In this document: positions 8,244-16,430 of the stretch, one piece after another
Position numbering within the stretch: position 1 is the stretch's first letter
How the letters are laid out: the number at the start of each line of letters is the position of its first letter
Assembly (NCBI RefSeq): GCF_003933965.1
Contig: NZ_RSAJ01000027.1
Coordinates: 1-32,944 of the forward strand
DNA from: Streptomyces sp. RP5T
GTDB taxonomy: Bacteria; Actinomycetota; Actinomycetes; Streptomycetales; Streptomycetaceae
Reading direction: 5' to 3'
Length of the DNA stretch: 32,944 nucleotides
Notes under the pieces: model-generated
What the model saw: the letters and a program-made list of their open reading frames with translations, nothing else
The model's database searches: none
Told to the model about the DNA's origin: nothing
Translations under genes and position numbers: made by a program

Positions 8244-8741
8244 ATGTCGTTCCTCCGCCGCCGCAGCGCAACCCCCGCCGGTCCAGACTTCGACGTACTG
8301 GCCATGGACCCGGGCGACTGGCCCGGCAACCTCGGCGCGGGGCTCCTGCCCGCCCCCGACGGCACCTGCCAGGGCGTCTTCCTGCGCTACGACCTCTTCG
8401 GCGGCCGCGGCCCCGCGATGATCATCGGGAACCTCCCCGAGGGCTCCCCGGCCCGCGAGGTCGCCGAGGGCCAGATCCCCTTCGAGGTGGCCCAGCTGCT
8501 GATCGCACTGGAGAACGACGAGGAGGTCACCGTCACCGACACCGAGGACGTGCCGGTGATGCAGGGCGACAACCTCCTCATCGTGCGCCGCCTCAAGCTC
8601 TCCGAGAGCCGGATCTCCTGCGTCCAGTTCGACCGCAGCGACAACGTCCTGGTGACCATCGCCGCCTGGGACCGCCCGATCACCGACGACCTGTACGCCC
8701 TCCTCAAGCCCCTGCCCGCGGAGCTCTTCCAGCAGGGCTGA
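8244..8741 (+). CDS. Conserved hypothetical protein, 165 residues
   Basis: I do not recognise a named family. The start is set at ATG 8244 (MSFLRRRSATPAGPDFDVLA) because a TACGAT -10 box lies just ahead and upstream residues look non-coding. The protein is acidic, with a GAGLLPAPDGTCQGVFLRYD strand, LFGGRGPAMIIGNLPEGSP, ENDEEVTVTDTEDVPVMQGD and a C-terminal DRPITDDLYALLKPLPAELF helix. There is no signal peptide or membrane segment, so it should be cytoplasmic. It is followed by a strong terminator hairpin at 8766 and appears to be transcribed alone. Codon use is typical of the neighbours, which supports a real gene. Confidence 0.82.
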   Translation: MSFLRRRSATPAGPDFDVLAMDPGDWPGNLGAGLLPAPDGTCQGVFLRYDLFGGRGPAMIIGNLPEGSPAREVAEGQIPFEVAQLLIALENDEEVTVTDTEDVPVMQGDNLLIVRRLKLSESRISCVQFDRSDNVLVTIAAWDRPITDDLYALLKPLPAELFQQG

Positions 8742-8765
8742 CCCCCTTCCGCAGCCGCACGGACC

Positions 8766-8801
8766 CCGGAAGGCCATGTCCCCCGACGCATGGCCTTCCG
8801 G
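8766..8801. terminator. Strong hairpin terminator
   Basis: CCGGAAGGCCATG (8766-8778) and CATGGCCTTCCGG (8789-8801) are perfect 13-base complements around a 10-base loop. No T-run follows, which is usual for Streptomyces terminators. It lies 25 bases after the hypothetical gene stop. Confidence 0.8.
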
Positions 8802-8988
8802 AGCCGTCCGCGGGCTCGGTCGGTCGTCCGGCCCACCTCGGTCACACCCGGGATTCCCCCACTCCGCCCGCCGCGGCGGAGCCCCGGGGTGCCGTACCGC
8901 CAGTTTTCGCGCTCCCGGAGTTGTCCGGCAGCCCCCTTTCACCACTCCAGACAATTCTCCGATCTTCCGCCACGCCCGCGGAACTGCC

Positions 8989-9018
8989 TTGCCCCTCAAC
9001 CGCGTCGGTCCGTAGCGT
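8989..9018 (+). promoter_or_regulatory. Predicted promoter of the XRE-STAND-WD40 gene
   Basis: TTGCCC (8989-8994) and TAGCGT (9013-9018) are 18 bases apart, a good match to the principal sigma-factor pattern in Streptomyces. The predicted start near 9025 gives a leader of about 40 bases with a GGGGGAGAG ribosome binding site before ATG 9067. Confidence 0.6.
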
Positions 9019-9066
9019 GCGGGATCCGCAGCCGACCGCGCCGACGAAGGATGCCGGGGGAGAGCC

Positions 9067-12000
9067 ATGGGGCGACGCGAGCGACCGCTGGACCCGACCG
9101 AGGGGCCGGTCGCCCGATTCGCGCACGACCTGCGGAAGTTACGGCAGGAGGCCGGCGGCCCCACCTACCGCGCCATGGCCGGACGGGCCCACTACTCCAC
9201 CGCGACCCTCGCCCAGGCCGCGGCCGGCGACCGGCTCCCCTCCCTCCAGGTCACCCTCGCCTACGTCACGGCCTGCGGAGGCGACCCCGCGGAGTGGGAG
9301 AGACGCTGGCAGCAGGCCGCCGACGAGGCGACCGAACAGCGCCGGGCCGCCGACGATCCGGGCGAGGCCCCCTATCTGGGCCTCGCGGGGTTCGACACCG
9401 GTGACCGGGAACGCTTCTTCGGCCGGGACCGGCTGATCGGCCGGCTGGTGGAGATGGTCACCGCCGGCCCCGTCGTCGTCCTCGTCGGCCCCTCCGGCAG
9501 CGGCAAGTCCTCACTGCTGCGCGCCGGCCTGCTCCCGCGGCTTGCCGGACGGGCTCTGGTCCTCTCCCCGGGAGCGCATCCCTCCCGGACCCACGCCGAG
9601 GCCCTGAGGTCCGGGGCGGCCCTGATCGTCGTCGACCAGTTCGAGGAACTCTTCACCCTCTGCACGGACCCCGACGAGCGGGCCCGCTTCCTCGACCTGC
9701 TCTTCGCCGCCGCCGGCACGCCCACCCGCGTAGTGATCGCCGTACGCGCCGACTTCTACGGCCATCTCACCCGCGACCGCCGGCTCGCCGAGGCCGCCCA
9801 GGAGGCGACCCTCCTGGTGGCGCCGATGACCCCGGACGAACTGCGCGAGACCATCGTCCGGCCCGCGGCCCTCGGCGGCCTGGTCGTCGAACGCTCGCTG
9901 ACCGCACGGCTGTTGGACGAGATCGCGGACGAGCCGGGCGGGCTCCCGCTGCTCTCCCACGCCCTGCTGGAGACCTGGCGCCGCCGCCGGGGCCGAACCC
10001 TGACCGAGGCGGCCTACGAGGCGGCCGGCGGCATCCACGGGGCCATCGCCAGCACCGCCGAGGACCTCCACGAGCGCCTCACTCCGCGGCAGGCCGACAC
10101 CGCCCGCCGCCTCCTGCTGCGGCTGGTCACCCCGGGCCAGGGCACCCCCGACACCCGGCGGCCCGCCGACCGCGCCGAACTCACCGGCGCCGACTGGGCC
10201 GACACCCCTCTGGTCCTCGAACAGCTCGCCCGGGCCCGGCTGATCACCGTCGACGACCGGACGGTGGACCTGGCCCACGAGGCCGTGCTCAGCGCCTGGC
10301 CCCGGCTGCGCACCTGGATCGACGAGGACCGTGAACGGCTGCGCACCCAGCGTGCCCTCACCGAGGCGGCGCAGACCTGGGCCGCCCTGCACCGCGACCC
10401 GGAGGCCCTGTACCGCGGACTGCGACTGGCCACCGTCAAAGAGCATTTCACCGCCGACTCCGCCGAACTCACGCCGCTGGAAAGGGAGTTCTTCGAAGCC
10501 TCGATCCGGGCACGCCGACGGGCCCGGCAGCGCCGGCACGGCCGGGTCGGCGCCCTGTCCCTGCTGGTGGTCCTCTGTCTCCTCGCCGGGCTCGTCGCCT
10601 GGCAGCAGAACCGGGTCGGCGAACAGCGCCGCCTGGAGGCCGAGGCCCGTCGGCTCGCCGGCGTCGCGGAGAGCCTCAGGCTGTCCGACCCGGTCACCTC
10701 GATGCGGCTGAGCCTCGCCGCCTGGCGGGTGGCCGACCTGCCCGAGACCCGGTCCGGCCTGCTCTCGGCCGCCGTCCAGCACGAACAGGACGTGTTCACC
10801 GACCCGGACGGCGGCAAGCGGACCATGCGACGGCTGAGCGCCGACGGACGCACCCTGATCAGCGTGGGCGCCGACCGCGTGACCCACTGGGACGTCACCG
10901 CCCACCGTCGGCTGAGCCGGCAGCCCGGCCTCGGCAGAACCCTCGAACAAGCCGGGTTCCCCCGCGCGGACACCTCCTGGCTCCCGGTCTTCGACGGCAC
11001 CCGCGTCACCGTGCGCGACCTCGCCACCGGACGCCAGGACCGCACCCCCCTCACGGACGCCGACCGCGGCGCGGAGATGACCTCGAGCGGCCGCACTCTC
11101 GTCGTCTACGACCGGCGCGGCACGAGCCGGCGCGTCCAGCTCTGGGACCCCCTCGACCGGCAGAAACTGCTGGACATCGAGGAGCCGGAAGGGGTGCGCG
11201 ACCTCGACGCCGGCGGCATCGCCTGGGCCCGGCTCACCGCCCTGATGGGCCAGTTGCGCAAGGAACGCCGCACAGCCGTCCAGACCTTCCTGGCGACCGC
11301 CGACGCGACGGTCGGCCCCGACGACCGGCACCTGGCCCTGTGCGTCCCGGGCGGGCGGCTGCGGCTGTGGGACGTCGCCGCGCGCCGGGAGATCACCGCG
11401 CCCTGGCTGCCGAGGACCTCCGCCCAGCAGTGCCTCCAGGAACAGGTCGTGTTCAGCCCTGACGGGCGCAGCCTCGGCCTGACCGGCGCCGACGGCTTCC
11501 GGGCCTGGCGGATCGACACCGGCCGGAAGATCGCCGAGGTGGCGTATCCGGGCCTCAAGACGGCCCAGTTGAGCGCCGACGGCGCCTCCCTGGCCGCCTC
11601 GGACGGCCAGGAGATCCTCGTGTGGCGACTGTCCGGCCCCGACTTCCCCGTGTTCCGGCACCGGCTCGCGGGCGAGACCGTCAAGGACATCCGCCTCGAC
11701 ACCGCCGCCGGAACCCTGCGCTATCTCGGCGGCGCGGAGGGCGTATGGGGTCCGGGGGTGCACACGGTCACCCTGGGCCGGGCCACGACCGCCGACTGGA
11801 CGGCCGCCGCCACGACGGCGGTGTTCAGCCGCGACGGCGAACGGCTGGCCACCGCCCGACCGGACCCGGGCGGCAAGCACCTCCGGATCCGTCTCCTCGA
11901 CGGCCGCACCGGACGGCTCGTGGCCGACATCGGCACCGTGCCCTGCCGGCCCGCCGTCGACGTCTGCACCGGCGACCTGGCCTTCGACTCCACCGGAACG

Positions 12001-12834
12001 ACCCTCGCCTACGGGAGCACGGAGCCCGGCCCGGCCGGGCTCGCGACGGGCCGGATCCACCTGTACGACATCCCCGGCCGCCGGGTCACCACCGCCCTGA
12101 CCACGGACGACCTCGACGGGGGCCCGCTGCCGGACATCGCCTTCGGACCGGGCGACCGCACACTCCTGCTGGCCGGTCCGGCCGCCCCCGAGACCGGTAC
12201 CACCCGGGTGTGGGACCTGCGCCGGCACCGGACCACCGCCGTTCTGGAGGACACCTCCGGGCCCTCGGTGGTGCACCCCGACGGGGACCTCGCCGTCACC
12301 ACCGGCGGAGAGGCCTACCGCCTGCCCTCCGGCGCCCGGCTCCCCGCCACCCGTTTCACCGGCGGCGGCACCGCCGTGGCCTTCAGCCCCGACGGCGCCC
12401 ACCTGGCCGTCGGGGAGGGCTCCGGCCGGGTCGTGCTGTGGGACGGCCGGCTCAAGCGCCGGCTCGGCGTCCTCGCCGACCCCGACACCACCACCTACCA
12501 GTATGTCTCGGCCCTGGCCTTCGCTCCCGACGGCCGCACCCTCGCCGTCGCCGGCGACGAGGGCACCCTGCAGTTGTGGGACGTCGCCTCACGCCGCCGT
12601 GTCGGATCGCCGCTGCCCGCGCCGGGGGACACCGTCCAGGCCCTGGCGTTCGGCCCGGGCGGCGACACCCTGCGCACGGCGGGACAGCACACCCCGCCGC
12701 AGACCTACCGGATCGGGCCCGCCGACGCCGCCGGAACCGTCTGCCGCCGGGCCGGCGGCGGCCTCACCCCCGAGGAGTGGAGCCGCCACCTCCCGGACGT
12801 CCCCTACCGGCGCACCTGTCCCTACCGGCGCTGA
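9067..12834 (+). CDS. XRE helix-turn-helix, STAND NTPase and WD40 repeat membrane protein, TTA-containing
   Basis: The 1255-residue protein has several modules. An XRE-like helix-turn-helix spans about 16-70 (FAHDLRKLRQEAGGPTYRAM, LPSLQVTLAYVTACGGD). An nSTAND-type NTPase has Walker A GPSGSGKSS (141-149) and Walker B LIVVDQFEELF (186-196). The two motifs are only about 45 residues apart, shorter than in many relatives. A helical region follows, then one membrane helix near 493-513 (LSLLVVLCLLAGLVAWQQ). The C-terminal 700 residues are degenerate WD40 repeats (FSPDGRSLGLTG, AFSPDGAHLAVGEGSG, AFAPDGRTLAVAGDEG with LWD). Such proteins are signal-sensing switches, sometimes in conflict systems. 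Codon 25 is TTA (9139-9141), so translation should require bldA tRNA. Its 3' end overlaps the convergent amidase gene by 13 bases. Confidence 0.93.
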   Translation: MGRRERPLDPTEGPVARFAHDLRKLRQEAGGPTYRAMAGRAHYSTATLAQAAAGDRLPSLQVTLAYVTACGGDPAEWERRWQQAADEATEQRRAADDPGEAPYLGLAGFDTGDRERFFGRDRLIGRLVEMVTAGPVVVLVGPSGSGKSSLLRAGLLPRLAGRALVLSPGAHPSRTHAEALRSGAALIVVDQFEELFTLCTDPDERARFLDLLFAAAGTPTRVVIAVRADFYGHLTRDRRLAEAAQEATLLVAPMTPDELRETIVRPAALGGLVVERSLTARLLDEIADEPGGLPLLSHALLETWRRRRGRTLTEAAYEAAGGIHGAIASTAEDLHERLTPRQADTARRLLLRLVTPGQGTPDTRRPADRAELTGADWADTPLVLEQLARARLITVDDRTVDLAHEAVLSAWPRLRTWIDEDRERLRTQRALTEAAQTWAALHRDPEALYRGLRLATVKEHFTADSAELTPLEREFFEASIRARRRARQRRHGRVGALSLLVVLCLLAGLVAWQQNRVGEQRRLEAEARRLAGVAESLRLSDPVTSMRLSLAAWRVADLPETRSGLLSAAVQHEQDVFTDPDGGKRTMRRLSADGRTLISVGADRVTHWDVTAHRRLSRQPGLGRTLEQAGFPRADTSWLPVFDGTRVTVRDLATGRQDRTPLTDADRGAEMTSSGRTLVVYDRRGTSRRVQLWDPLDRQKLLDIEEPEGVRDLDAGGIAWARLTALMGQLRKERRTAVQTFLATADATVGPDDRHLALCVPGGRLRLWDVAARREITAPWLPRTSAQQCLQEQVVFSPDGRSLGLTGADGFRAWRIDTGRKIAEVAYPGLKTAQLSADGASLAASDGQEILVWRLSGPDFPVFRHRLAGETVKDIRLDTAAGTLRYLGGAEGVWGPGVHTVTLGRATTADWTAAATTAVFSRDGERLATARPDPGGKHLRIRLLDGRTGRLVADIGTVPCRPAVDVCTGDLAFDSTGTTLAYGSTEPGPAGLATGRIHLYDIPGRRVTTALTTDDLDGGPLPDIAFGPGDRTLLLAGPAAPETGTTRVWDLRRHRTTAVLEDTSGPSVVHPDGDLAVTTGGEAYRLPSGARLPATRFTGGGTAVAFSPDGAHLAVGEGSGRVVLWDGRLKRRLGVLADPDTTTYQYVSALAFAPDGRTLAVAGDEGTLQLWDVASRRRVGSPLPAPGDTVQALAFGPGGDTLRTAGQHTPPQTYRIGPADAAGTVCRRAGGGLTPEEWSRHLPDVPYRRTCPYRR

Positions 12835-14780
12835 ACGGACGGCTTCACGTCGACGTCCGCGGCCCGCACGAACGCGACGCGGTGGCCGTACTGGATCTCG
12901 TAGTACAGGTCCTTGCCGGCCACGACCCGGTGCGAGTCCGTCGTGAAGGTGACCGCGTAGTAGTACTCGCCGGGCACCTTGTCACCGGCCACGTAGCTCT
13001 GTCCCTTGAGCACCTTGTACGGCAGCGGCGACACCGCCTGCGCCGGGACCCCCGTCGGATAGGCGGAGGCCTCGGGGTAGGCGCGGCCGTACACCGGGAC
13101 GCTGTCGAGGCCCTCCTTCGGTGTCACCACGAGACCCGCGGCGTTCACCGCGGTCGGGTCGCTCGCGGGGTTCCTGAACCAGGCCTTCTGGCCCAGGTAC
13201 CAGATCGCCGTCCAGTCGCCGTCGCGCCCCGCGACCGCGTACTGCTGTCCGGTGGAGACCCGCGACGACAGGTCGTTGACGTCGGTCGTCGGGGCCTTGC
13301 CGCCCAGACCGATGTCCGTGATGAGGGCGGAGTTCTCGTCGGGGGCGGAGTACAGCCGTACCTCGCTCGAACCGTGGGCGGCGCACGGCTCGCCCTTGGT
13401 GACACAGCCCGTGTACCGCGGCTGGTTGGTGGCGTAGTCGGGCCGGATCGTCACCAGGCCGCCCTGCTTGGGGGCGGTGGTCCTGAACGGGTGGCCCAGC
13501 AGCTCGAAGTAGTGCCGCCAGTCCCAGTAGGGGCCGGGGTCGGTGTGCATGCCCGCGACGGTCGAGGTCGTCGGTCCCGGCACGTTGTCGTGGCCGAGGA
13601 TGTGCTGCCGGTCCAGCGGGATGCCGTACTTCGCTGAGAGGTACCTCACCAGCCGCGCCGAGGACCGGTACATCGCCTCGGTGTACCAGGCGTCCGGGTT
13701 CGCCAGGAAACCCTCGTGCTCCAGGCCGATCGACTTGGCGTTGATGTACCAGTTGCCCGCGTGCCAGGCGACGTCCTTGGCCTTCACATGCTGGGCGATG
13801 TGACCGTCGGTCGAGCGCAGGGTGTAGTTCCACGACACATAGGTCGGGTCCTGCACCAGGTTGAGGACACCTTCCCAGGCGCCCTCCGTGTCATGGATGA
13901 CGATGTACTTGATGCTCTGCGAGGCAGGCCGGTCGCCCAGGTCGTGGTTGCCGTAGTCGTTGTCCCCGAACTCCGCGTACGGCGCCGGGATCCACTCGCA
14001 GGACACGGTCCTCGGGCACTCGGTGTCCGCCGCCTTCGGCTTCCTGAGACCCGTCCGGGCCAGCTGGGCGGTGTCCGGGGCGAGTTCCGGCCGGGCGGCC
14101 AGGGCGACCCGCTGGCCCGCGTCCGTGGTGCGTTCCTCGCCGGCGCGCAGCACCTCGAAGACGTCGTTCGCGTACGCCGCCGCGGTCGCCGTGTCGTCCG
14201 CGCCGGAGTAGCGGGCCACCGCGCCGTACCAGTCGGCCGGGTCCTGGCTGAGCGGCTCGCCCAGGGCACGCTGCGCGGCGGCCAGCAGCGCGGCTCCGCC
14301 GGCGACGTTGGCCGCGGGGTCGGTGCGCAGGTCCCGCGCGCTCAGGCCGGTCAGCTCGGCGGCCTTCGGCAGGGTTTCGAGGCGAGCGGGGAGGCCGGCG
14401 GTCTCCGGGACCCTGGTCTCGGGCAGCAGTGGGGCGCGGGCACTGTCGCCGCGCGCGTCCTCGGTGCCCTCGCTGTGGTGCGGCGCCGAGGCGAGCGCGG
14501 TGCGGGCGTCGGTGAGGTGCATCGGTCCGTAGCCGCCGGTCACGCTCGGCGCGCCGGCGTGCGTGTCCCAGCGGGACTGGAGATACGAGACACCCAGCAG
14601 GACGCTCTGCGGCACGTGGTACTCGGCCGCCGCGGTGGCGAAGGCCCGCTGGAGACGCGCCGAGGAGTCCTCGGCCGACGACGGGGCGGCGCCCAGCAGG
14701 GGCAGCAGCAGAGCGGTGCCGGCCAGCGTGCCGAGCACCCTCCGGGCGGCTCTGTTGGGGTCGGTGGCAGATCCTCGCAA
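12822..14780 (-). CDS. Secreted N-acetylmuramoyl-L-alanine amidase
   Basis: The 652-residue protein has an N-terminal signal peptide (RRVLGTLAGTALLLPLLGAA, then SSA at about residue 36). After a helical lead region of about 240 residues comes an Amidase_2/PGRP catalytic domain at about 285-425: VIHDTEG (first zinc His), LGHDNVPGP (second His) and TDPGPYWDW (zinc Asp). The C-terminus contains an SH3-like domain (VRLYSAPDENSALITDIGLG, then GDWTAIWYLGQKAWFRNP). It should cleave the amide between muramic acid and the stem peptide outside the cell, in wall remodelling or lysis. TTG 14780 was chosen: GGAGG lies 5 bases upstream, and a nearer ATG is out of frame. The 3' end overlaps the convergent STAND gene. 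Confidence 0.92.
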   Translation of the reverse strand: MRGSATDPNRAARRVLGTLAGTALLLPLLGAAPSSAEDSSARLQRAFATAAAEYHVPQSVLLGVSYLQSRWDTHAGAPSVTGGYGPMHLTDARTALASAPHHSEGTEDARGDSARAPLLPETRVPETAGLPARLETLPKAAELTGLSARDLRTDPAANVAGGAALLAAAQRALGEPLSQDPADWYGAVARYSGADDTATAAAYANDVFEVLRAGEERTTDAGQRVALAARPELAPDTAQLARTGLRKPKAADTECPRTVSCEWIPAPYAEFGDNDYGNHDLGDRPASQSIKYIVIHDTEGAWEGVLNLVQDPTYVSWNYTLRSTDGHIAQHVKAKDVAWHAGNWYINAKSIGLEHEGFLANPDAWYTEAMYRSSARLVRYLSAKYGIPLDRQHILGHDNVPGPTTSTVAGMHTDPGPYWDWRHYFELLGHPFRTTAPKQGGLVTIRPDYATNQPRYTGCVTKGEPCAAHGSSEVRLYSAPDENSALITDIGLGGKAPTTDVNDLSSRVSTGQQYAVAGRDGDWTAIWYLGQKAWFRNPASDPTAVNAAGLVVTPKEGLDSVPVYGRAYPEASAYPTGVPAQAVSPLPYKVLKGQSYVAGDKVPGEYYYAVTFTTDSHRVVAGKDLYYEIQYGHRVAFVRAADVDVKPSVQRR

Positions 14781-14836
14781 TGCATCCTCCAGGGACGATC
14801 GAGCGCGATGAGCCGAGCGGGGCCGGGCGTGCGTCA

Positions 14837-14865
14837 GTGCTACCGGCTTGTCGACGATCCGTCAA
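14837..14865 (-). promoter_or_regulatory. Predicted promoter of the amidase gene
   Basis: On the minus strand, TTGACG (14865-14860) and TAGCAC (14842-14837) are separated by 17 bases. A second TTGACA lies further upstream on the same strand. The predicted leader is about 50 bases. Confidence 0.5.
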
Positions 14866-14996
14866 TCATGCCCAGAGGCAGGGGATTTCCCATGTCAATC
14901 CGGATTCACGGGAGTTTCGTGGCGGGGTCCACGCGGGCCTGCGGGGCGTCAGTGGTATACGCCAATGTCCGGGGCCGTACAGGCCCTGGACAATAC

Positions 14997-15040
14997 GACG
15001 GTCCGCGGTGCGCCGCTCCACAGGCGCACCGCGGACCGTC
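14997..15040 (-). terminator. Strong hairpin terminator after the phosphotransferase gene
   Basis: The arms 14997-15014 (GACGGTCCGCGGTGCGCC) and 15023-15040 are perfect 18-base complements with an 8-base loop. It begins 7 bases after the phosphotransferase stop on the minus strand and separates it from the amidase promoter. Confidence 0.88.
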
Positions 15041-15047
15041 CTCCCCG

Positions 15048-16187
15048 TCAGCGAGTCCCGACCGCCGCGCGTACGGCCCGACGGGCCAGCTGGCAGTCGT
15101 CGTGCAGCCGCCTCAGCAGCAGCCGCTGTTCCTCGCCGGACGGCGCAGCACCCGGGTGGGCCGCACCCGGTGCCGCCGGGGTCGAGTCGTGCATCGAACG
15201 CTGCACGGCCGTCTCGTAGGTACGGATCTCACGGGTCAGGACGAGCATCAGGTTTACCAGGAACGCGTCCCGTGAGGCAGGGCCCGCCGACTGGGCGATC
15301 TGGCTGATCTGACGGCGGGCCACCGGGGCGTCGCCGAGGACCGACCACAGCGTCGCCAGGTCGTAGCCCGGCAGATACCAGCCCGCGTGCTCCCAGTCCA
15401 CCAGCACTGGACCGGCCGGTGAGAGAAGGATGTTCGAGAGCAGTGCGTCGCCGTGGCAGAACTGGCCCATGCCCTGCCGGCCCGCCGAGTGCGCGATGCC
15501 GTGCAGCAGCTTCTGGAGGTCGCCCATGTCCCGGTCGGTCAGCAGCCCCAGCTCGTGGTAGCGGGAGATGCGGGCCGCGTAGTCGAGCGGGGCGTCGAAG
15601 GTGCCCGCCGGCGGACGCCATGCGTTGAGCCGGCAGACCGCGCCGAGTGCCGCCCGGATGTCCGCGCGCGGCGGGGCCTCCGCCGGATGCCGGTGCAGCG
15701 CCGCGACCCGGCCGGGCATCCGCTCGATGACCAGGGTGCAGTTGTCCGGGTCGGCCGCGATCAGTCTCGGTACCCGCACCGGAGGCCGGTGGCGGACGAA
15801 CGAGCGGTAGGCGGCTATTTCGTGCCGGATCCGCTCCGCCCATACGGGGGAGTGGTCGAGTAAACACTTGGCTACGGCCGTGCTGCGTCCCGTCGTACCG
15901 ACCAGGAGCACGGAGCGTCCGCTGCGGCGCAGCACCTGCACCGGGGCGAACTCCGGGCAGATCCGGTGCACCGACGCGAGCGCCGTGCGCAGCTGGGCGC
16001 CCTGGGGGCCGGACAAGTCGATTCTCCCGCTGAGCGGTTGGGTGCCGAGCCCCGGAAGGCGCCGTGTCCTGCCCGTACCCGGTACGGGGGCCGTCGGCCG
16101 CGCGGGGTCGAGGTAGGGGCCACCGCCGCCCGGGCGGAGCTGCGGCGACCGGGGCGGGGCGGACACGGAGGACGATGCTGCGTACAT
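15048..16187 (-). CDS. Aminoglycoside/choline-kinase-like phosphotransferase, TTA-containing
   Basis: The 379-residue protein has an APH-fold kinase core: [18 protein letters not shown] (nucleotide lobe), [27 protein letters not shown] hinge, and the Brenner catalytic loop [15 protein letters not shown] followed by VLVDWEHAG, which carries the metal-binding Asp. The C-terminus is helical. Substrates of this fold range from aminoglycosides to small metabolites and proteins, so resistance should not be assumed. The N-terminal 50 residues are Pro/Gly-rich and probably disordered; a later start is possible. Codon 109 is TTA (15863-15861), which implies bldA dependence. It is divergent from the Nsd-family regulator, and an 18-base-pair terminator follows it. 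Confidence 0.88.
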   Translation of the reverse strand: MYAASSSVSAPPRSPQLRPGGGGPYLDPARPTAPVPGTGRTRRLPGLGTQPLSGRIDLSGPQGAQLRTALASVHRICPEFAPVQVLRRSGRSVLLVGTTGRSTAVAKCLLDHSPVWAERIRHEIAAYRSFVRHRPPVRVPRLIAADPDNCTLVIERMPGRVAALHRHPAEAPPRADIRAALGAVCRLNAWRPPAGTFDAPLDYAARISRYHELGLLTDRDMGDLQKLLHGIAHSAGRQGMGQFCHGDALLSNILLSPAGPVLVDWEHAGWYLPGYDLATLWSVLGDAPVARRQISQIAQSAGPASRDAFLVNLMLVLTREIRTYETAVQRSMHDSTPAAPGAAHPGAAPSGEEQRLLLRRLHDDCQLARRAVRAAVGTR

Positions 16188-16342
16188 GGGCGAGACAGAT
16201 CCCTTCGTGTGCCTGCTGTGCCTGGGAAAGCAGTGCGCCTCCCGGCCCGGATCACCGGGTGCACCCTGGGGAATGTCCCTGTGCGGTCCGGGTCGGGGTG
16301 GCGCGTTCCTACCTCACCGCAGACGCGCACTGGCACACCATC

Positions 16343-16372
16343 TGGCGCACCCTGGCGAACCCTGGCGAATAG
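16343..16372. repeat. Three tandem 10-base repeats in the divergent promoter region
   Basis: TGGCGCACCC, TGGCGAACCC and TGGCGAATAG follow each other directly, one helical turn apart. A weaker copy TGGCACACCA is at 16331-16340, and CACCCTGGGGAAT occurs near 16262. They lie 58-88 bases ahead of the Nsd-family start, upstream of the phosphotransferase gene on the other side. An iterated regulator site is likely; the binder is unknown. Confidence 0.6.
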
Positions 16373-16430
16373 TCCCGGAGCAACTGACACGGGGCTACTG
16401 TCAACTCAGCCGAGAACCTGGGGGCTTGAC

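Larger units (their letters stand above)
8742..9066. other. Intergenic region with terminator and promoter
   Basis: This 325-base gap contains a perfect 13-base-pair hairpin near its start and a TTGCCC/TAGCGT promoter near its end. Between them (about 8810-8985) I see no gene and no convincing further motif. The lower third-position bias and A/T-richer patches fit non-coding DNA. Confidence 0.7.

Noticed and set aside
9511..12402. A 963-codon minus-strand frame opposite the STAND-WD40 gene
   Set aside because: Low-complexity Gly/Ala/Val sequence with no motifs; the plus frame has all the domain landmarks.
9067..12834. The STAND protein as part of an antiphage defence island
   Set aside because: Neighbours are ordinary wall, developmental and metabolic genes; no other defence, mobile-element or integrase gene is present.
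15048..16187. Phosphotransferase as an aminoglycoside resistance gene
   Set aside because: The fold is shared by many kinases and no resistance-specific feature is visible, so only the fold is claimed.
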